From an uncultured Erysipelotrichaceae bacterium (GTDB taxonomy: Bacteria > Bacillota_I > Bacilli_A > Erysipelotrichales > Erysipelotrichaceae), in contig CAKVAL010000001.1 in the NCBI GenBank assembly GCA_934725085.1, forward strand, positions 62,001-126,000: 64,000 nucleotides of DNA. The letters run 5' to 3'. Below are positions 34,897-44,833 of the stretch, piece by piece. The notes under the pieces were generated by a model that searched no databases, was not told the origin of the DNA, and worked only from the letters and a program-made list of their open reading frames with translations. Every line of letters starts with the position of its first letter. Position 1 is the first letter of the stretch. The translations under genes were made by a program, and so were the position numbers.

Positions 34897-35916
34897 ATGT
34901 CAATATTTAAAGATAAAACATTATTAATTACAGGTGGTACAGGTTCTTTTGGTAATGCGGTTGCTAAAAGATTTTTAACTAGCGATATTAAAGAAATTAG
35001 AATTGTATCAAGGGATGAGAAGAAACAAGATGATATGAGACATGAATATCAAATGCTTTATCCAGAATTTGCGAATAAATTAAAATTTTATATCGCAGAT
35101 GTTAGAGATTATAATTCGATAGAGTTTTCGTTTAAAGGTGTTGATTACGTGTTCCATGCGGCCGCTTTAAAGCAAGTTCCTTCATGTGAGTTTTATCCTA
35201 TTGAAGCAGTTAAAACTAATGTTTTAGGTTCAGATAATGTAGTGACAGCTTGTGTTAAAAACGGTGTAAAAAAAGCTATTTTCTTATCTACAGATAAGGC
35301 TGCCTACCCTATCAATGCAATGGGCATGACAAAGGCTTTAATGGAAAAGAATGTAGTGGCAAGAAGTCGTCAATTAGGTGAAAATGATACTGTTTTATGT
35401 TTAACAAGATATGGTAATGTTATGGCTAGCAGAGGCAGTGTTATTCCTTTGTTTTGCGAACAAATTGCTAGTAGTAAACCATTAACAATTACAAATCCAG
35501 ATATGACTAGATTTATGATGACATTAGACGATGCGGTTGATTTGGTGTTGTATGCGTTTGAGCATGGTCAACAAGGTGATTTGTTTGTTCAAAAAGCTCC
35601 AGCAGCAACAATTGATACTTTAGCTAAGGCTGTATGTGACCTTAAGGGTGTAGAACCAAATATTAACTATATCGGTACAAGACATGGTGAGAAGTTATAT
35701 GAAGTATTAGTCACAAAAGAAGATATGGTTAAGGCCGTTGATATGGGTAATTATTATAGAATACCTGCCGATAATAGAGATTTGAATTATGATAAGTTTA
35801 TAAGTAAAGGTACAACTTTATTTGAAAAAGCCGATGAATATAATTCTCATAATACTGAGAGATTAGATATTGAAGGGATGAAAGAGCTTCTGAAGAAGCT
35901 TGATTTGTTTAAATAA
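34897..35916 (+). CDS. capE: UDP-GlcNAc 4,6-dehydratase/5-epimerase, CapE/FnlA type
   Basis: 339 aa extended short-chain dehydrogenase. NAD-binding GGTGSFG (13-19), HAAALKQVP, and the family-specific STDKAAYPINAMGMTK, where Met replaces the usual SDR tyrosine, as in CapE/FnlA/FlaA1. It makes the 4-keto-6-deoxy intermediate toward UDP-L-FucNAc with CapF (next gene) and CapG (40315). Good confidence for family and pathway. Confidence 0.92.
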   Translation: MSIFKDKTLLITGGTGSFGNAVAKRFLTSDIKEIRIVSRDEKKQDDMRHEYQMLYPEFANKLKFYIADVRDYNSIEFSFKGVDYVFHAAALKQVPSCEFYPIEAVKTNVLGSDNVVTACVKNGVKKAIFLSTDKAAYPINAMGMTKALMEKNVVARSRQLGENDTVLCLTRYGNVMASRGSVIPLFCEQIASSKPLTITNPDMTRFMMTLDDAVDLVLYAFEHGQQGDLFVQKAPAATIDTLAKAVCDLKGVEPNINYIGTRHGEKLYEVLVTKEDMVKAVDMGNYYRIPADNRDLNYDKFISKGTTLFEKADEYNSHNTERLDIEGMKELLKKLDLFK

Positions 35917-37070
35917 TGAAAATCTTAGTAACTGGATCTAAGGGTTTTGTTGGAAAAAACTTAGTATGGACATTAAAGAATATTAGAGATGGGAAAGATA
36001 AGTCTTTCCCTATTTCTGTAGATGAAATTTATGAGTATGATGTAGATAATACATTAGAAGAACTAAAATCTTATGCTAAAGAAGTTGATTTTGTGGTGCA
36101 TTTGGCTGGCGTTAATAGGCCAAAGAATACTGAAGAATTTTATGAAGGCAACAAGGGGACAATAGAATTATTGTGTGATTGTTTAAAAGACAATAAAAAC
36201 AAGTGCCCTATTCTAATTTCAAGTAGTATTCAAGCTAGTAAAGATAACGATTATGGTAAATCAAAGAAACAAGCTGAAGACTACTTAAAATCATTTAGCG
36301 AAGAAAATGGTAATAAAGTTTATGTTTATAGATTCGCTAATATTTTTGGTAAGTGGTGTAGACCAAACTATAACAGCGTAGTAGCTACTTGGTGTTATAA
36401 CATAGCTCATGATTTACCAATTCAAGTAAATGATGAAAGTGCAATTATTCCTTTTGTTTATATTGATGATGTAGTTAGTGAAATTATTAGTGCAATCAAT
36501 AATAGACCAAATTATAATGAAATAGATAAGTGCTATAAAGCCCTTCCTATTTATAATATTTCTTTAAAAGAATTAAAAGATAATTTATATGCTTTTTATA
36601 ATCAAAGAAATACTTTGATTATTCCTGATTTAAGTAATGAATTTACTAAGAAATTGTATTCAACATATTTATCATATTTACCTGAAGATAAAATAGCTAT
36701 TTCTTTAAATACTAAAGCAGATAATAGAGGTAGTTTTACTGAACTTTTAAAATCAAATAACTGTGGTCAATTTTCGGTTAATGTCTCAAAACCAGGAATG
36801 GTTAAAGGTGAACATTTCCATAATACTAAGTGGGAATTCTTTATTGTGGTTAAGGGCAAGGCGTTAATTGAAATGCGAAATGTTAATGACGATAAAGTGA
36901 TTAAGTTTGAAGTTAGCGATGAAAAGATTGAGGCTATTCATATGCTTCCTGGTTATACGCATAATATTATTAATTTATCAGATGAAGAAGATTTAATAAC
37001 ACTTATGTGGGCTAATGAAATATTTGATGAGAAAAAGCCAGATACTTTTTATGAGAAGGTGGAATTATGA
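35916..37070 (+). CDS. capF: CapF/FnlB: UDP-2-acetamido-2,6-dideoxy-hexulose reductase with cupin
   Basis: 384 aa bifunctional-type protein. An N-terminal SDR domain (TGSKGFVG at 7-14, HLAGVNRP) is followed by a C-terminal cupin (GEHFHNTKWEFFIVVKGKAL ... MLPGYTHNIINLS) with the metal-binding His/Glu set. In S. aureus CapF the cupin epimerises C3 and the SDR reduces C4. The ATG touches the capE stop, so the two are coupled. Confidence 0.92.
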   Translation: MKILVTGSKGFVGKNLVWTLKNIRDGKDKSFPISVDEIYEYDVDNTLEELKSYAKEVDFVVHLAGVNRPKNTEEFYEGNKGTIELLCDCLKDNKNKCPILISSSIQASKDNDYGKSKKQAEDYLKSFSEENGNKVYVYRFANIFGKWCRPNYNSVVATWCYNIAHDLPIQVNDESAIIPFVYIDDVVSEIISAINNRPNYNEIDKCYKALPIYNISLKELKDNLYAFYNQRNTLIIPDLSNEFTKKLYSTYLSYLPEDKIAISLNTKADNRGSFTELLKSNNCGQFSVNVSKPGMVKGEHFHNTKWEFFIVVKGKALIEMRNVNDDKVIKFEVSDEKIEAIHMLPGYTHNIINLSDEEDLITLMWANEIFDEKKPDTFYEKVEL

Positions 37071-37924
37071 TTTTTACATTTTCCATACTTCATTACAAAA
37101 CATTACAAGATACAGTTGAATGTATTGAATCTATTAAGAGTTTAAATTATTCTTGTGAAATAGTTGTTGTTGATAACGGCTCAAACAACGGCAGTTTTGA
37201 AGAATTGAAAGATAAGTATAAGAAAAGCAACATTGTTTTTATAGATAATGATAATAATTTAGGTTTTGCAGCAGCTAATAATATTGGATACAAATATGCA
37301 AAAGAAAATCTTAACTCAGATTTTATTGCGGTAATCAATAACGATATCATTGTTAAATCTAAAGATATAATTGAAATACTTATAAAAAAATGGGAAAAAG
37401 ACTCTTATTATATAGCTGGCCCCAATATCATAGGATTAGACGGTGTATCACATCAAAACCCTATGGACATCATCAGATACAAAAAAGAACAACTATTATA
37501 TAAATCTTTTCAACATATGGTTGCCTTTTGTTTATCTAAAATAGGTTTTTACAATTTGCTAAATAGTTATTCCCAATCGCAAGTGTCTGAAAACAATTCT
37601 TGGATGGAAGAAAAAAGAAATCCTCAATTACAAGGGTCGTTTATTATATATAGTCCAAATTATATTAAAAAAGAAGATTTTGCTTTTTACCCAGGCACTT
37701 TTTTATATATGGAAGAAGCCATTCTTCGTTATTATGCAATAAGTCATAATTATTTGATTATGTATTATCCTGACATAGAAATAATTCATAAAGGTGGAGT
37801 ATCTACCAATGCGTCTTATAAAAATGCAAAAAAAGTATATGAAATGAGATTAAAGAATATATCTCATTCAATGCTTGTGTTAAGAAAGGTGATGAATAAA
37901 TATCCATTGGAGAACTATGATTGA
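37067..37924 (+). CDS. GT2 glycosyltransferase, rhamnosyl-type
   Basis: 285 aa GT-A fold. IVVVDNGSNNGSFEEL near residue 30-45, NNLGFAAANNIGYKYA and the metal motif AVINNDIIV (NND) are those of rhamnosyl/galactofuranosyl-like GT2 enzymes. Overlaps capF by ATGA and the next GT2 by 8 nt. Cytoplasmic repeat-unit builder; sugar unknown. Confidence 0.85.
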   Translation: MIFTFSILHYKTLQDTVECIESIKSLNYSCEIVVVDNGSNNGSFEELKDKYKKSNIVFIDNDNNLGFAAANNIGYKYAKENLNSDFIAVINNDIIVKSKDIIEILIKKWEKDSYYIAGPNIIGLDGVSHQNPMDIIRYKKEQLLYKSFQHMVAFCLSKIGFYNLLNSYSQSQVSENNSWMEEKRNPQLQGSFIIYSPNYIKKEDFAFYPGTFLYMEEAILRYYAISHNYLIMYYPDIEIIHKGGVSTNASYKNAKKVYEMRLKNISHSMLVLRKVMNKYPLENYD

Positions 37925-38759
37925 TATATTATTATCTACATATAACGGTGAAAAATATTTAAGTGAACAACTGGATTCACTTTTTTCTCAAACGTATCAA
38001 AATTTTAGAATTATAGTTAGAGATGATGGTTCGACAGATGAAACCATTAATATATTAAATACTTATAAACAAAAATTTAAAGAGAAAATTGAGGTGTATT
38101 TTGAAAATAATATCGGTCCTAAAAATAGTTTTTTTGAGCTACTAAAAAAATCAACAAGCAACTACATAATGTTTTGCGATCAAGATGATGTTTGGTTGAG
38201 TCAAAAACTCAAAACAATGATAGATATAATCGGTAAATATGATGATGAACCTACACTACTTTTTTGTGATTTATTTGTTGTTGATGATAAGCTTGATGTA
38301 TTGTCAAAAAGTTTTTATGATTATCAAGGAATAGATAGATATAAAACAGATTTTTTTAGTTTAATAAGAAAAAGCGTATTTCCAGGATGTTCTTTAATGT
38401 TAAATAGAAAATTAGTGGATTTGATTAAATACACTAATATAAACAATATTAGAATGCATGATTGCTATATAGGACTTATTGCCTCTTATTTTGGAAATAT
38501 TGTTTATGTTGATGAGCAACTAAATTTATATAGACAGCATTCAAACAATACAATAGGGGCTCAAGATAACTCATTGAAGTATTTTATAAATAGATTGGCT
38601 AATTATACAAAAGAAGATGTGTTAAACTACATAAAATACTTAAAAGATAGTAAAAAAGATTATCAACTATACGAATTTTATATTAATTATAAAGACCAAA
38701 TTACAAAAGAAGATGCTGTTAAAATTGTTAAATTATTAAAGAGAGGAAAACTGTTGTAA
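37917..38759 (+). CDS. GT2 glycosyltransferase
   Basis: 280 aa. ILLSTYNGEKYLSEQLDSLFSQ, RDDGSTDETINIL and the DxD motif FCDQDDVW are typical of GT2 repeat-unit transferases. Overlap with the previous GT2 points to coupled translation; the flippase starts 1 nt after it. Confidence 0.87.
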   Translation: MIDILLSTYNGEKYLSEQLDSLFSQTYQNFRIIVRDDGSTDETINILNTYKQKFKEKIEVYFENNIGPKNSFFELLKKSTSNYIMFCDQDDVWLSQKLKTMIDIIGKYDDEPTLLFCDLFVVDDKLDVLSKSFYDYQGIDRYKTDFFSLIRKSVFPGCSLMLNRKLVDLIKYTNINNIRMHDCYIGLIASYFGNIVYVDEQLNLYRQHSNNTIGAQDNSLKYFINRLANYTKEDVLNYIKYLKDSKKDYQLYEFYINYKDQITKEDAVKIVKLLKRGKLL

Positions 38760-38760
38760 T

Positions 38761-40287
38761 ATGAGTCAGCAATCGTCAAGAACCAAGAACGCAGTTATTA
38801 ACATAGTAATAATACTTGTTATGCAAGTATTAACTTTTATATACTCACTTGTTTCTAAGAATTTATTCTTAAGTGAATTTTCGTTATCAGCTTATGGCGT
38901 TGTAGATTTGTTTGGATCGTTCTTTAATTCCTTGCTTTTATTGGAAATGGGTTTTGGAACCATCTTAATATATAACTTATATAAACCGGTTGCGGATAAT
39001 AATAAAGAGAAAATAGAAAAACAATTATCAATTTTTAAGACAATATATTCTTGTTTATCTACAATAATAGTTGGTATTTCTTTAATTACATTGCCTTTTA
39101 TTTATAATATATTCAATATTGCTTATGATGATAAGGTTTTAGTGTATGAGATCTATTTAGCTAATATTGTTCATGTTTTGTTTAAATACCATTATCTTAA
39201 TAAAACATCTATTTTAGATGCTAGCCAATATAAGTATTATTCAAATATTATATCGATAGTTATTGAAACTGTAGTTTTTATAACAAAATTTATTTCTATA
39301 GTTATTTTTAAAAATATATACTTATTTTTCTTTGCTCAATTATTTATTCCATCCATTTCATACTATATACAATCTTTGATTGTTAATAAAAAATATAAAA
39401 TTGGGAAGATTAAATTCGCAAGTTTTGAAGAAATTAAAGAGTGTAGAGTTTTACATCAATGTAAAAAATATATATATGCCACAATATATTCATTGGTTTT
39501 CTTTTCTATGGACAACATTATTATTTCTATGGTTCTTTCAACTGATGCGGTTGCTTATACTACAAACTATAATTCGCTTTTTGCGACTGGGTGGCAAGTT
39601 GCTATCACTATAATGGTGGCTATTAGGGGCATAATGGCTGATTTTGTAAATAATGCAAGTAATAATGAAAACAAAAAACAAATGTTTGATGTGGTTTCCT
39701 CTTTTAATTTTATAGTTTCTTCTTTATTATTGGTTGGCTTTTATAGTTTAATTGATAATTTTATTGGATTATGGATTGGTTCTAATTTTATAATTGCTAG
39801 AGATATTATGCTAGCGTTGTTACTAGTGAAAACTATGGATTGCTTATTTGAACCAGTTAACTCAATCTTTATAATTGAAGGCTATATATTTAAAGAAAAA
39901 TGGCCGTTAATTATATCGGCATTAACTAATTTCATATTAACAATTTTACTATTAAATAAATATGGCTTAATAGGTGCTTATTATGCAACAATTATTGCTT
40001 TAATAATCAAATGGGCTGGTAAATTTTATTACATTGTATTTGGTGTTTTTAAAGATTTTAAAGTTTCAGTAATCAGTAGATACTTAATTTTTAGTATCGT
40101 TATTGGATTGGAAATGTTTTTTATAAATAATATTTCGAAGACGATAATTCCTAATGTTAATAGTATAGTGCTATTTGTTGAAAAGTTTTTAATCGTGGTA
40201 ATTATTACATGTTTAATTGATATACTTATTATCTTATTAAATAAAAATACTAGAGAATATATTAAAGTAACTTTACTTAAGAAGTAA
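38761..40287 (+). CDS. Wzx-type oligosaccharide flippase
   Basis: 508 aa polytopic protein with about fourteen helices in the MATE-like (MOP) fold, beginning SRTKNAVINIVIILVMQVLTFIYSLVSKNLFL, the usual Wzx N-terminus. It would flip lipid-linked repeat units. The location between sugar-nucleotide and GT genes supports this. Confidence 0.87.
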   Translation: MSQQSSRTKNAVINIVIILVMQVLTFIYSLVSKNLFLSEFSLSAYGVVDLFGSFFNSLLLLEMGFGTILIYNLYKPVADNNKEKIEKQLSIFKTIYSCLSTIIVGISLITLPFIYNIFNIAYDDKVLVYEIYLANIVHVLFKYHYLNKTSILDASQYKYYSNIISIVIETVVFITKFISIVIFKNIYLFFFAQLFIPSISYYIQSLIVNKKYKIGKIKFASFEEIKECRVLHQCKKYIYATIYSLVFFSMDNIIISMVLSTDAVAYTTNYNSLFATGWQVAITIMVAIRGIMADFVNNASNNENKKQMFDVVSSFNFIVSSLLLVGFYSLIDNFIGLWIGSNFIIARDIMLALLLVKTMDCLFEPVNSIFIIEGYIFKEKWPLIISALTNFILTILLLNKYGLIGAYYATIIALIIKWAGKFYYIVFGVFKDFKVSVISRYLIFSIVIGLEMFFINNISKTIIPNVNSIVLFVEKFLIVVIITCLIDILIILLNKNTREYIKVTLLKK

Positions 40288-40314
40288 TTTATAATAGAAA
40301 GGTAAAGAGGGATT

Positions 40315-41481
40315 ATGGTTAATTTTAAAAACAACGGCAAATTAAAATTATTAATTGTTGTAGGCACAAGACCAGAAATTATTCGTTTGGCCGCAGTAAT
40401 TAATAAAACAAGAAAGTATTTTGATGTTATCTTAGCTCACACAGGTCAAAACTATGACTATAACTTAAATGGTATTTTCTTTAAGGATTTAAATATTAAA
40501 GAACCGGAAGTATATCTAAATGCAGTTGGAAATGATTTAGGTGAAACAATGGGTAATATCATTTCTAGTTCTTATAAATTGATGGCAGAAATAAAACCAG
40601 ATGCAGTATTAGTGTTGGGAGATACAAACAGTTGTTTAAGTGTAATAGGAGCTAAAAGATTACATATACCTATTTTCCATATGGAAGCCGGTAATAGATG
40701 TAAGGATGAATGTTTACCTGAAGAAACAAATAGAAGAATCGTAGATATTATCTCTGATGTTAATATGGCTTATTCTGAACATGCTAGAAGATATTTAGCT
40801 GACACAGGTCTTCCCAAAGAAAGAACTTATGTAACAGGCTCACCAATGGCTGAAGTGTTGCATGAAAATCTAGATAAGATTGAAGCTTCTGATATTCATG
40901 CTAGATTAGGATTAGAAAAAGGTAAATATATTTTATTAAGTGCACATAGAGAAGAAAACATCGATACCGAAAAGAATTTCTTATCGTTATTTAATGCAAT
41001 TAATAAAATGGCTGAAAAGTATAATATGCCTATTTTATATTCTTGTCATCCAAGAAGCAAAAAAAGAATTGAAGCTACAGGATTTAAACTAGATAGTAGA
41101 GTTATTCAACATGAGCCACTAGGTTTCCATGATTACAATTGTCTACAAATGAATGCGTTTTGTGTGGTATCTGATAGCGGAACATTACCTGAAGAAAGTA
41201 GTTTCTTCACATCAATTGGACATCCCTTCCCTGCTGTTTGTATAAGAACTTCTACAGAACGACCAGAAGCATTAGATAAGGGTGATTTTATCTTGGCTGG
41301 TATTGATGGAAACCACTTATTACAAGCTGTTGATGTAGCTGTAGAAATGAATAAAAATAAAGATCTTGGTATTCCAGTACCGGATTATGTTGATGAGAAT
41401 GTATCTGATAAAGTTGTTAAGATAATTCAATCTTATACAGGTGTTGTTAATAAAATGGTATGGAGAAAAGAAAGCGATTAA
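40315..41481 (+). CDS. capG: UDP-N-acetylglucosamine 2-epimerase, CapG/FnlC type
   Basis: 388 aa of the non-hydrolysing UDP-GlcNAc 2-epimerase family: VGTRPEIIRLAAVI, HTGQNYD, HMEAGNRCKDECLPEETNRRIVD, LLSAHREENID and VSDSGTLPEESS. It would complete UDP-L-FucNAc synthesis with capE and capF, which lie 4 kb upstream, separated by two GTs and Wzx. RBS AGAGGG. Confidence 0.88.
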   Translation: MVNFKNNGKLKLLIVVGTRPEIIRLAAVINKTRKYFDVILAHTGQNYDYNLNGIFFKDLNIKEPEVYLNAVGNDLGETMGNIISSSYKLMAEIKPDAVLVLGDTNSCLSVIGAKRLHIPIFHMEAGNRCKDECLPEETNRRIVDIISDVNMAYSEHARRYLADTGLPKERTYVTGSPMAEVLHENLDKIEASDIHARLGLEKGKYILLSAHREENIDTEKNFLSLFNAINKMAEKYNMPILYSCHPRSKKRIEATGFKLDSRVIQHEPLGFHDYNCLQMNAFCVVSDSGTLPEESSFFTSIGHPFPAVCIRTSTERPEALDKGDFILAGIDGNHLLQAVDVAVEMNKNKDLGIPVPDYVDENVSDKVVKIIQSYTGVVNKMVWRKESD

Positions 41482-41580
41482 ACTTACATAACCATATTTC
41501 ATAGTCTAGTAAAAAGACGCGCCTATCAAAAATAACATTGAATAAATTTGATTCTAATATATACGTGGAGAGATTAGCTA

Positions 41581-42735
41581 ATGAAAATTGTGAATATTTG
41601 TCTATGTAGTTCATATAACATTGGTTGGGGCTATCAAGATAACTTAATGTCAAAATATCAATTAAGAAATGGAAACGAAGTAACGACCATAACATCGAGT
41701 TTTATAAATGATAAAAATAGTGAAGGCTATTTAGGAATAGAGCCGGGTATATATGAAGATAATGGCGTGAAAATAATACGTTTAAAAAATGGGCTTAGTG
41801 AAAAATTAACTATATTATTTAGACATTATAAACGCTTATATGAAAATCTTGTAAGGGAAAAACCCGACTTTATTTTCATACATAATTGTCAATTTATCGA
41901 TATTGTTTTTGTGTGTAAATATTTAAAAAAGCATCCTGACACAAAGTGTGTAGTTGATGGACATGCAGATTTTACAAATAGCGCTCAAAGCAAATTAGCT
42001 TATTTTGTTCATAAAACATTATGGAAATATTGTGCACAAAGAATTAATAAATACACTAAAAAATTCTATGGAGTATTACCTTTAAGATGTGATTTTATAC
42101 ATGAAATGTATGGGATTGATAATTCTAAAATAGATTTATTAGTCATGGGTGCGGATGATGAGCTTTTGGCTGAAGGTCTAAAAAATAAAAATCAAACACG
42201 TAAAAGATATAATTTAAATCATGATGATTTTGTGATTCTAACTGGTGGTAAAATAGACTATCATAAAACCGAAACATTATCCTTGATGAAAGTAATTAAT
42301 GAATTAAATAAGAAGAATATTAAATTGTTAATATTTGGTTCGGTTGCTGAAAAAATACAGGGTAATTTTAATGATTTGCTATCGGAGAATATAATATATA
42401 CAGGTTGGTTAAGTCAACAAGATATATATGATGTTATATGCGCTTCAGATATAGGTTTTTTTCCTGGCAGACACTCTGTTATTTGGGAACAAATGGTTGC
42501 TTCTGGAATTCCTTGTGTTTTTAGGAAGATACCAAAAACAAATCACGTAGATATTGGCGGTAATTGCTTATTTATTGATGATGTGTCATATAGTGGAATA
42601 AAAAATATGTTGGATTATGTTATTGATAATGAGAATTATTCGGTGTTGAAACAAAAAGCTATGAGTACGAGGAAGAATGAATTTTTATATTCTCAAATAG
42701 CCAAAAAGTCGATTGAAACAGCAAATGATAAGTAA
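41581..42735 (+). CDS. GT4-like glycosyltransferase
   Basis: 384 aa GT-B fold. The C-terminal nucleotide-binding half shows LTGGKIDYHKTETLSLMKVI, IYTGWLSQQDIYDVICASDIGFFPG and EQMVASGIPCVFRKIPKTNHVDIGG. The short gap before it (41482-41580) has no gene. Donor and acceptor unknown. Confidence 0.82.
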   Translation: MKIVNICLCSSYNIGWGYQDNLMSKYQLRNGNEVTTITSSFINDKNSEGYLGIEPGIYEDNGVKIIRLKNGLSEKLTILFRHYKRLYENLVREKPDFIFIHNCQFIDIVFVCKYLKKHPDTKCVVDGHADFTNSAQSKLAYFVHKTLWKYCAQRINKYTKKFYGVLPLRCDFIHEMYGIDNSKIDLLVMGADDELLAEGLKNKNQTRKRYNLNHDDFVILTGGKIDYHKTETLSLMKVINELNKKNIKLLIFGSVAEKIQGNFNDLLSENIIYTGWLSQQDIYDVICASDIGFFPGRHSVIWEQMVASGIPCVFRKIPKTNHVDIGGNCLFIDDVSYSGIKNMLDYVIDNENYSVLKQKAMSTRKNEFLYSQIAKKSIETANDK

Positions 42736-42773
42736 TGTAATGAAAATGTTATCAATAGAACAGGAATTGTAAT

Positions 42774-43784
42774 ATGTTGAATTTTAAAAATGAGATAAAT
42801 TTTATATATACAGTAGATGATGCTTTTTTGCCACTTGTTGGAGTATCTATTTCATCGATATTAGAGAATATAAGAGATAAAAAAATAAACTTTTTTATAG
42901 CCACAGAAAAAGATGATAAGACTGATAATTATTTAAGACTTATAAATTTTTATTCTAAATTTCAAAATGTTTCTTTTATTTTTATCGATCCAAAGAAATA
43001 TGATTATGTCTTTGAACAGAACGAAATGAATAAGTGGGGAAGCTCAAGTTACTATATTTATTGGAGGCTTGTTGTACCTGAACTAATTAATGTTAATAAC
43101 GCAATTTATCTAGATGCTGATATCTTATGTTTTAAAGATTTTGATTATCTTGATACCAAAGATAAAGCTTGCGGATGCGTGATTGATAGTGTTCACTCAA
43201 TTTACAACCAATATATGGGTGTTGATAGAGATTTTTGTTTTTATAATACTGGAACAATTTTTATTGATGTAAACAAGTGGAAGAAAGAAAAATTAACTGA
43301 AAAGTGCATTGATTATATAAAGAATATTAGAAGTAATTTTTCAATGGCTGATCAAGACTTACTCTCATTAGCCTTAAAAAACAATATTCAAGTAATAGAC
43401 CCTTCTTATAATTGGTTTGCTGGATATGATTATTATGGTTTAGATGGCTCTTATTCAATTTATGATCTTAAAAATAAAAAGTTTTATTCAAAAGATGAAT
43501 TGTTGAAAGCTAAGCATAACATTATCTTCTATCATTGTTTAGATGGTGTTTTTAAAAGACCTTGGAGTATTGGTAATAATCATCCAGCAAAACCACAGTT
43601 TGAATACTATAGGTCTTTAAGTCCATGGCCTGAATATGAAAAAAATCAAAAATTATCTCTTGTAATGTCGATTGAAAAGATGCTTGAACATATTTTGCCT
43701 AAAACTATGTATTACTATTTTCATAATTTAGCTATTAAAATCTATATAAAAAAGCAAGTATCAAACACAGTAATTAATAGCTAA
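42774..43784 (+). CDS. GT8 glycosyltransferase
   Basis: 336 aa. Starts with FIYTVDDAFLPLVGVSISSILEN; the metal motif is AIYLDADILCF (DAD); FYNTGTIFIDVNKWK and the late FYHCLDGVFKRPW complete the LgtC/RfaI-like GT8 pattern. A basic C-terminal helix may bind the membrane. Probably adds galactose or glucose. Confidence 0.88.
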   Translation: MLNFKNEINFIYTVDDAFLPLVGVSISSILENIRDKKINFFIATEKDDKTDNYLRLINFYSKFQNVSFIFIDPKKYDYVFEQNEMNKWGSSSYYIYWRLVVPELINVNNAIYLDADILCFKDFDYLDTKDKACGCVIDSVHSIYNQYMGVDRDFCFYNTGTIFIDVNKWKKEKLTEKCIDYIKNIRSNFSMADQDLLSLALKNNIQVIDPSYNWFAGYDYYGLDGSYSIYDLKNKKFYSKDELLKAKHNIIFYHCLDGVFKRPWSIGNNHPAKPQFEYYRSLSPWPEYEKNQKLSLVMSIEKMLEHILPKTMYYYFHNLAIKIYIKKQVSNTVINS

Positions 43785-43795
43785 TAAATGAATGT

Positions 43796-43801
43796 TATAA
43801 T
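43796..43801 (+). promoter_or_regulatory. -10 box (TGn-TATAAT) 8 nt before the DPM-like GT2
   Basis: TATAAT with TG one base ahead (extended -10), 8 nt before ATG 43810, with no Shine-Dalgarno sequence. Confidence 0.55.
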
Positions 43802-43809
43802 AATACCTA

Positions 43810-44475
43810 ATGAGAACACTTATTGTAATACCTGCTTTTAACGAATCAAAGAATTTAGAGTCACTTATAGATGATATTTTGTCATATGGTTATGATTATT
43901 TAATAATTAATGATAACTCTACAGATAATACTAAAGAATTGTGTAAAGAGAATGGTTTTAATGTTTTGAATTTGCCTGTTAATCTTGGTTTAGCTGGTGT
44001 TACTAGAGTTGGTTTTATGTATGCTAGAGATAATGATTATGATTGTGTAGTTTGTGTAGATGGAGATGGGCAACATCAACCAAAATATGTTCATACATTA
44101 ATAAAAGAAATAGAAAATGGAAATGACTATGTTGTTGGTAGCCGTTTTGTTGATGAAAAGAAGCCAATTACCATGAGAATGTTGGGTAGTAGAATATTTT
44201 GTTTCTTAATTAAATTAAAGACAGGAAAAACCGTGTCTGATCCAACAAGCGGTATGCGTGCTTTAAGTAAAAATGTAATTAAATGTTTTTCAGATGATAT
44301 GAATTTTTATGCAGAACCTGATACGTTATGTTTTTTAATTAGAAGAGGTTTTAAGGTTAAAGAAGTCCAAGTAGAAATGCTAGATCGTCAAAATGGAGCT
44401 AGCTATTTTGTTAATCCTTTTAAAGTTATAAAGTTTATGATTGGTGTTTCACTGTCAATTATTTTTACGAGGTAG
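43810..44475 (+). CDS. GT2 polyprenyl-phosphate mannose synthase-like protein
   Basis: 221 aa, short DPM1-like enzyme: IVIPAFNESKNLESLIDDIL, IINDNSTDNTKELC, NLPVNLGLAGVTRVGFMYA and VCVDGDGQHQP. No C-terminal membrane helices, so it likely works with the DUF2304 protein directly downstream, a common pairing. It makes polyprenyl-phosphate sugar donors for GT-C enzymes. Confidence 0.85.
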   Translation: MRTLIVIPAFNESKNLESLIDDILSYGYDYLIINDNSTDNTKELCKENGFNVLNLPVNLGLAGVTRVGFMYARDNDYDCVVCVDGDGQHQPKYVHTLIKEIENGNDYVVGSRFVDEKKPITMRMLGSRIFCFLIKLKTGKTVSDPTSGMRALSKNVIKCFSDDMNFYAEPDTLCFLIRRGFKVKEVQVEMLDRQNGASYFVNPFKVIKFMIGVSLSIIFTR

Positions 44476-44476
44476 T

Positions 44477-44833
44477 ATGAGTAAAATTTTACAAGTTTGT
44501 TTATTAGTAGGATCTATTTTTGTATTATATGTTGTTATTAAGAGTGTTTTAAAAAACAAAATTAATATCCATTATGCAATAGTTTGGATTGTATGGGGCA
44601 TAGGCATGGTCCTTATTTCTATGTTTCCTGGTATTATCTATAAGGTTTCTAATTTTATGGGTATACAAATACCTGTTAATGCTGTGTTTTTATTAATGAT
44701 ATTTTTCTTATATTGTCTTACTTTCTATGTTTATTTTGTTATTAGTAAGCATAGCGAAGAGATTGTTGCATTGGATTATGAAATCGCAATGTTAAAGAAG
44801 AAAATTGAAGAATTAGAAAAAAATGAAAAATAA
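44477..44833 (+). CDS. DUF2304 membrane protein
   Basis: 118 aa with three helices (ILQVCLLVGSIFVLYVVI; IHYAIVWIVWGIGMVLISMFPG; NAVFLLMIFFLYCLTFYVYFVI) and a C-terminal coil (EIAMLKKKIEELEKNEK). DUF2304 proteins are encoded with DPM-like GT2 genes and probably anchor them. Start ATG 44477 (GAGG upstream); the frame is open earlier inside the GT2 gene. Confidence 0.87.
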   Translation: MSKILQVCLLVGSIFVLYVVIKSVLKNKINIHYAIVWIVWGIGMVLISMFPGIIYKVSNFMGIQIPVNAVFLLMIFFLYCLTFYVYFVISKHSEEIVALDYEIAMLKKKIEELEKNEK

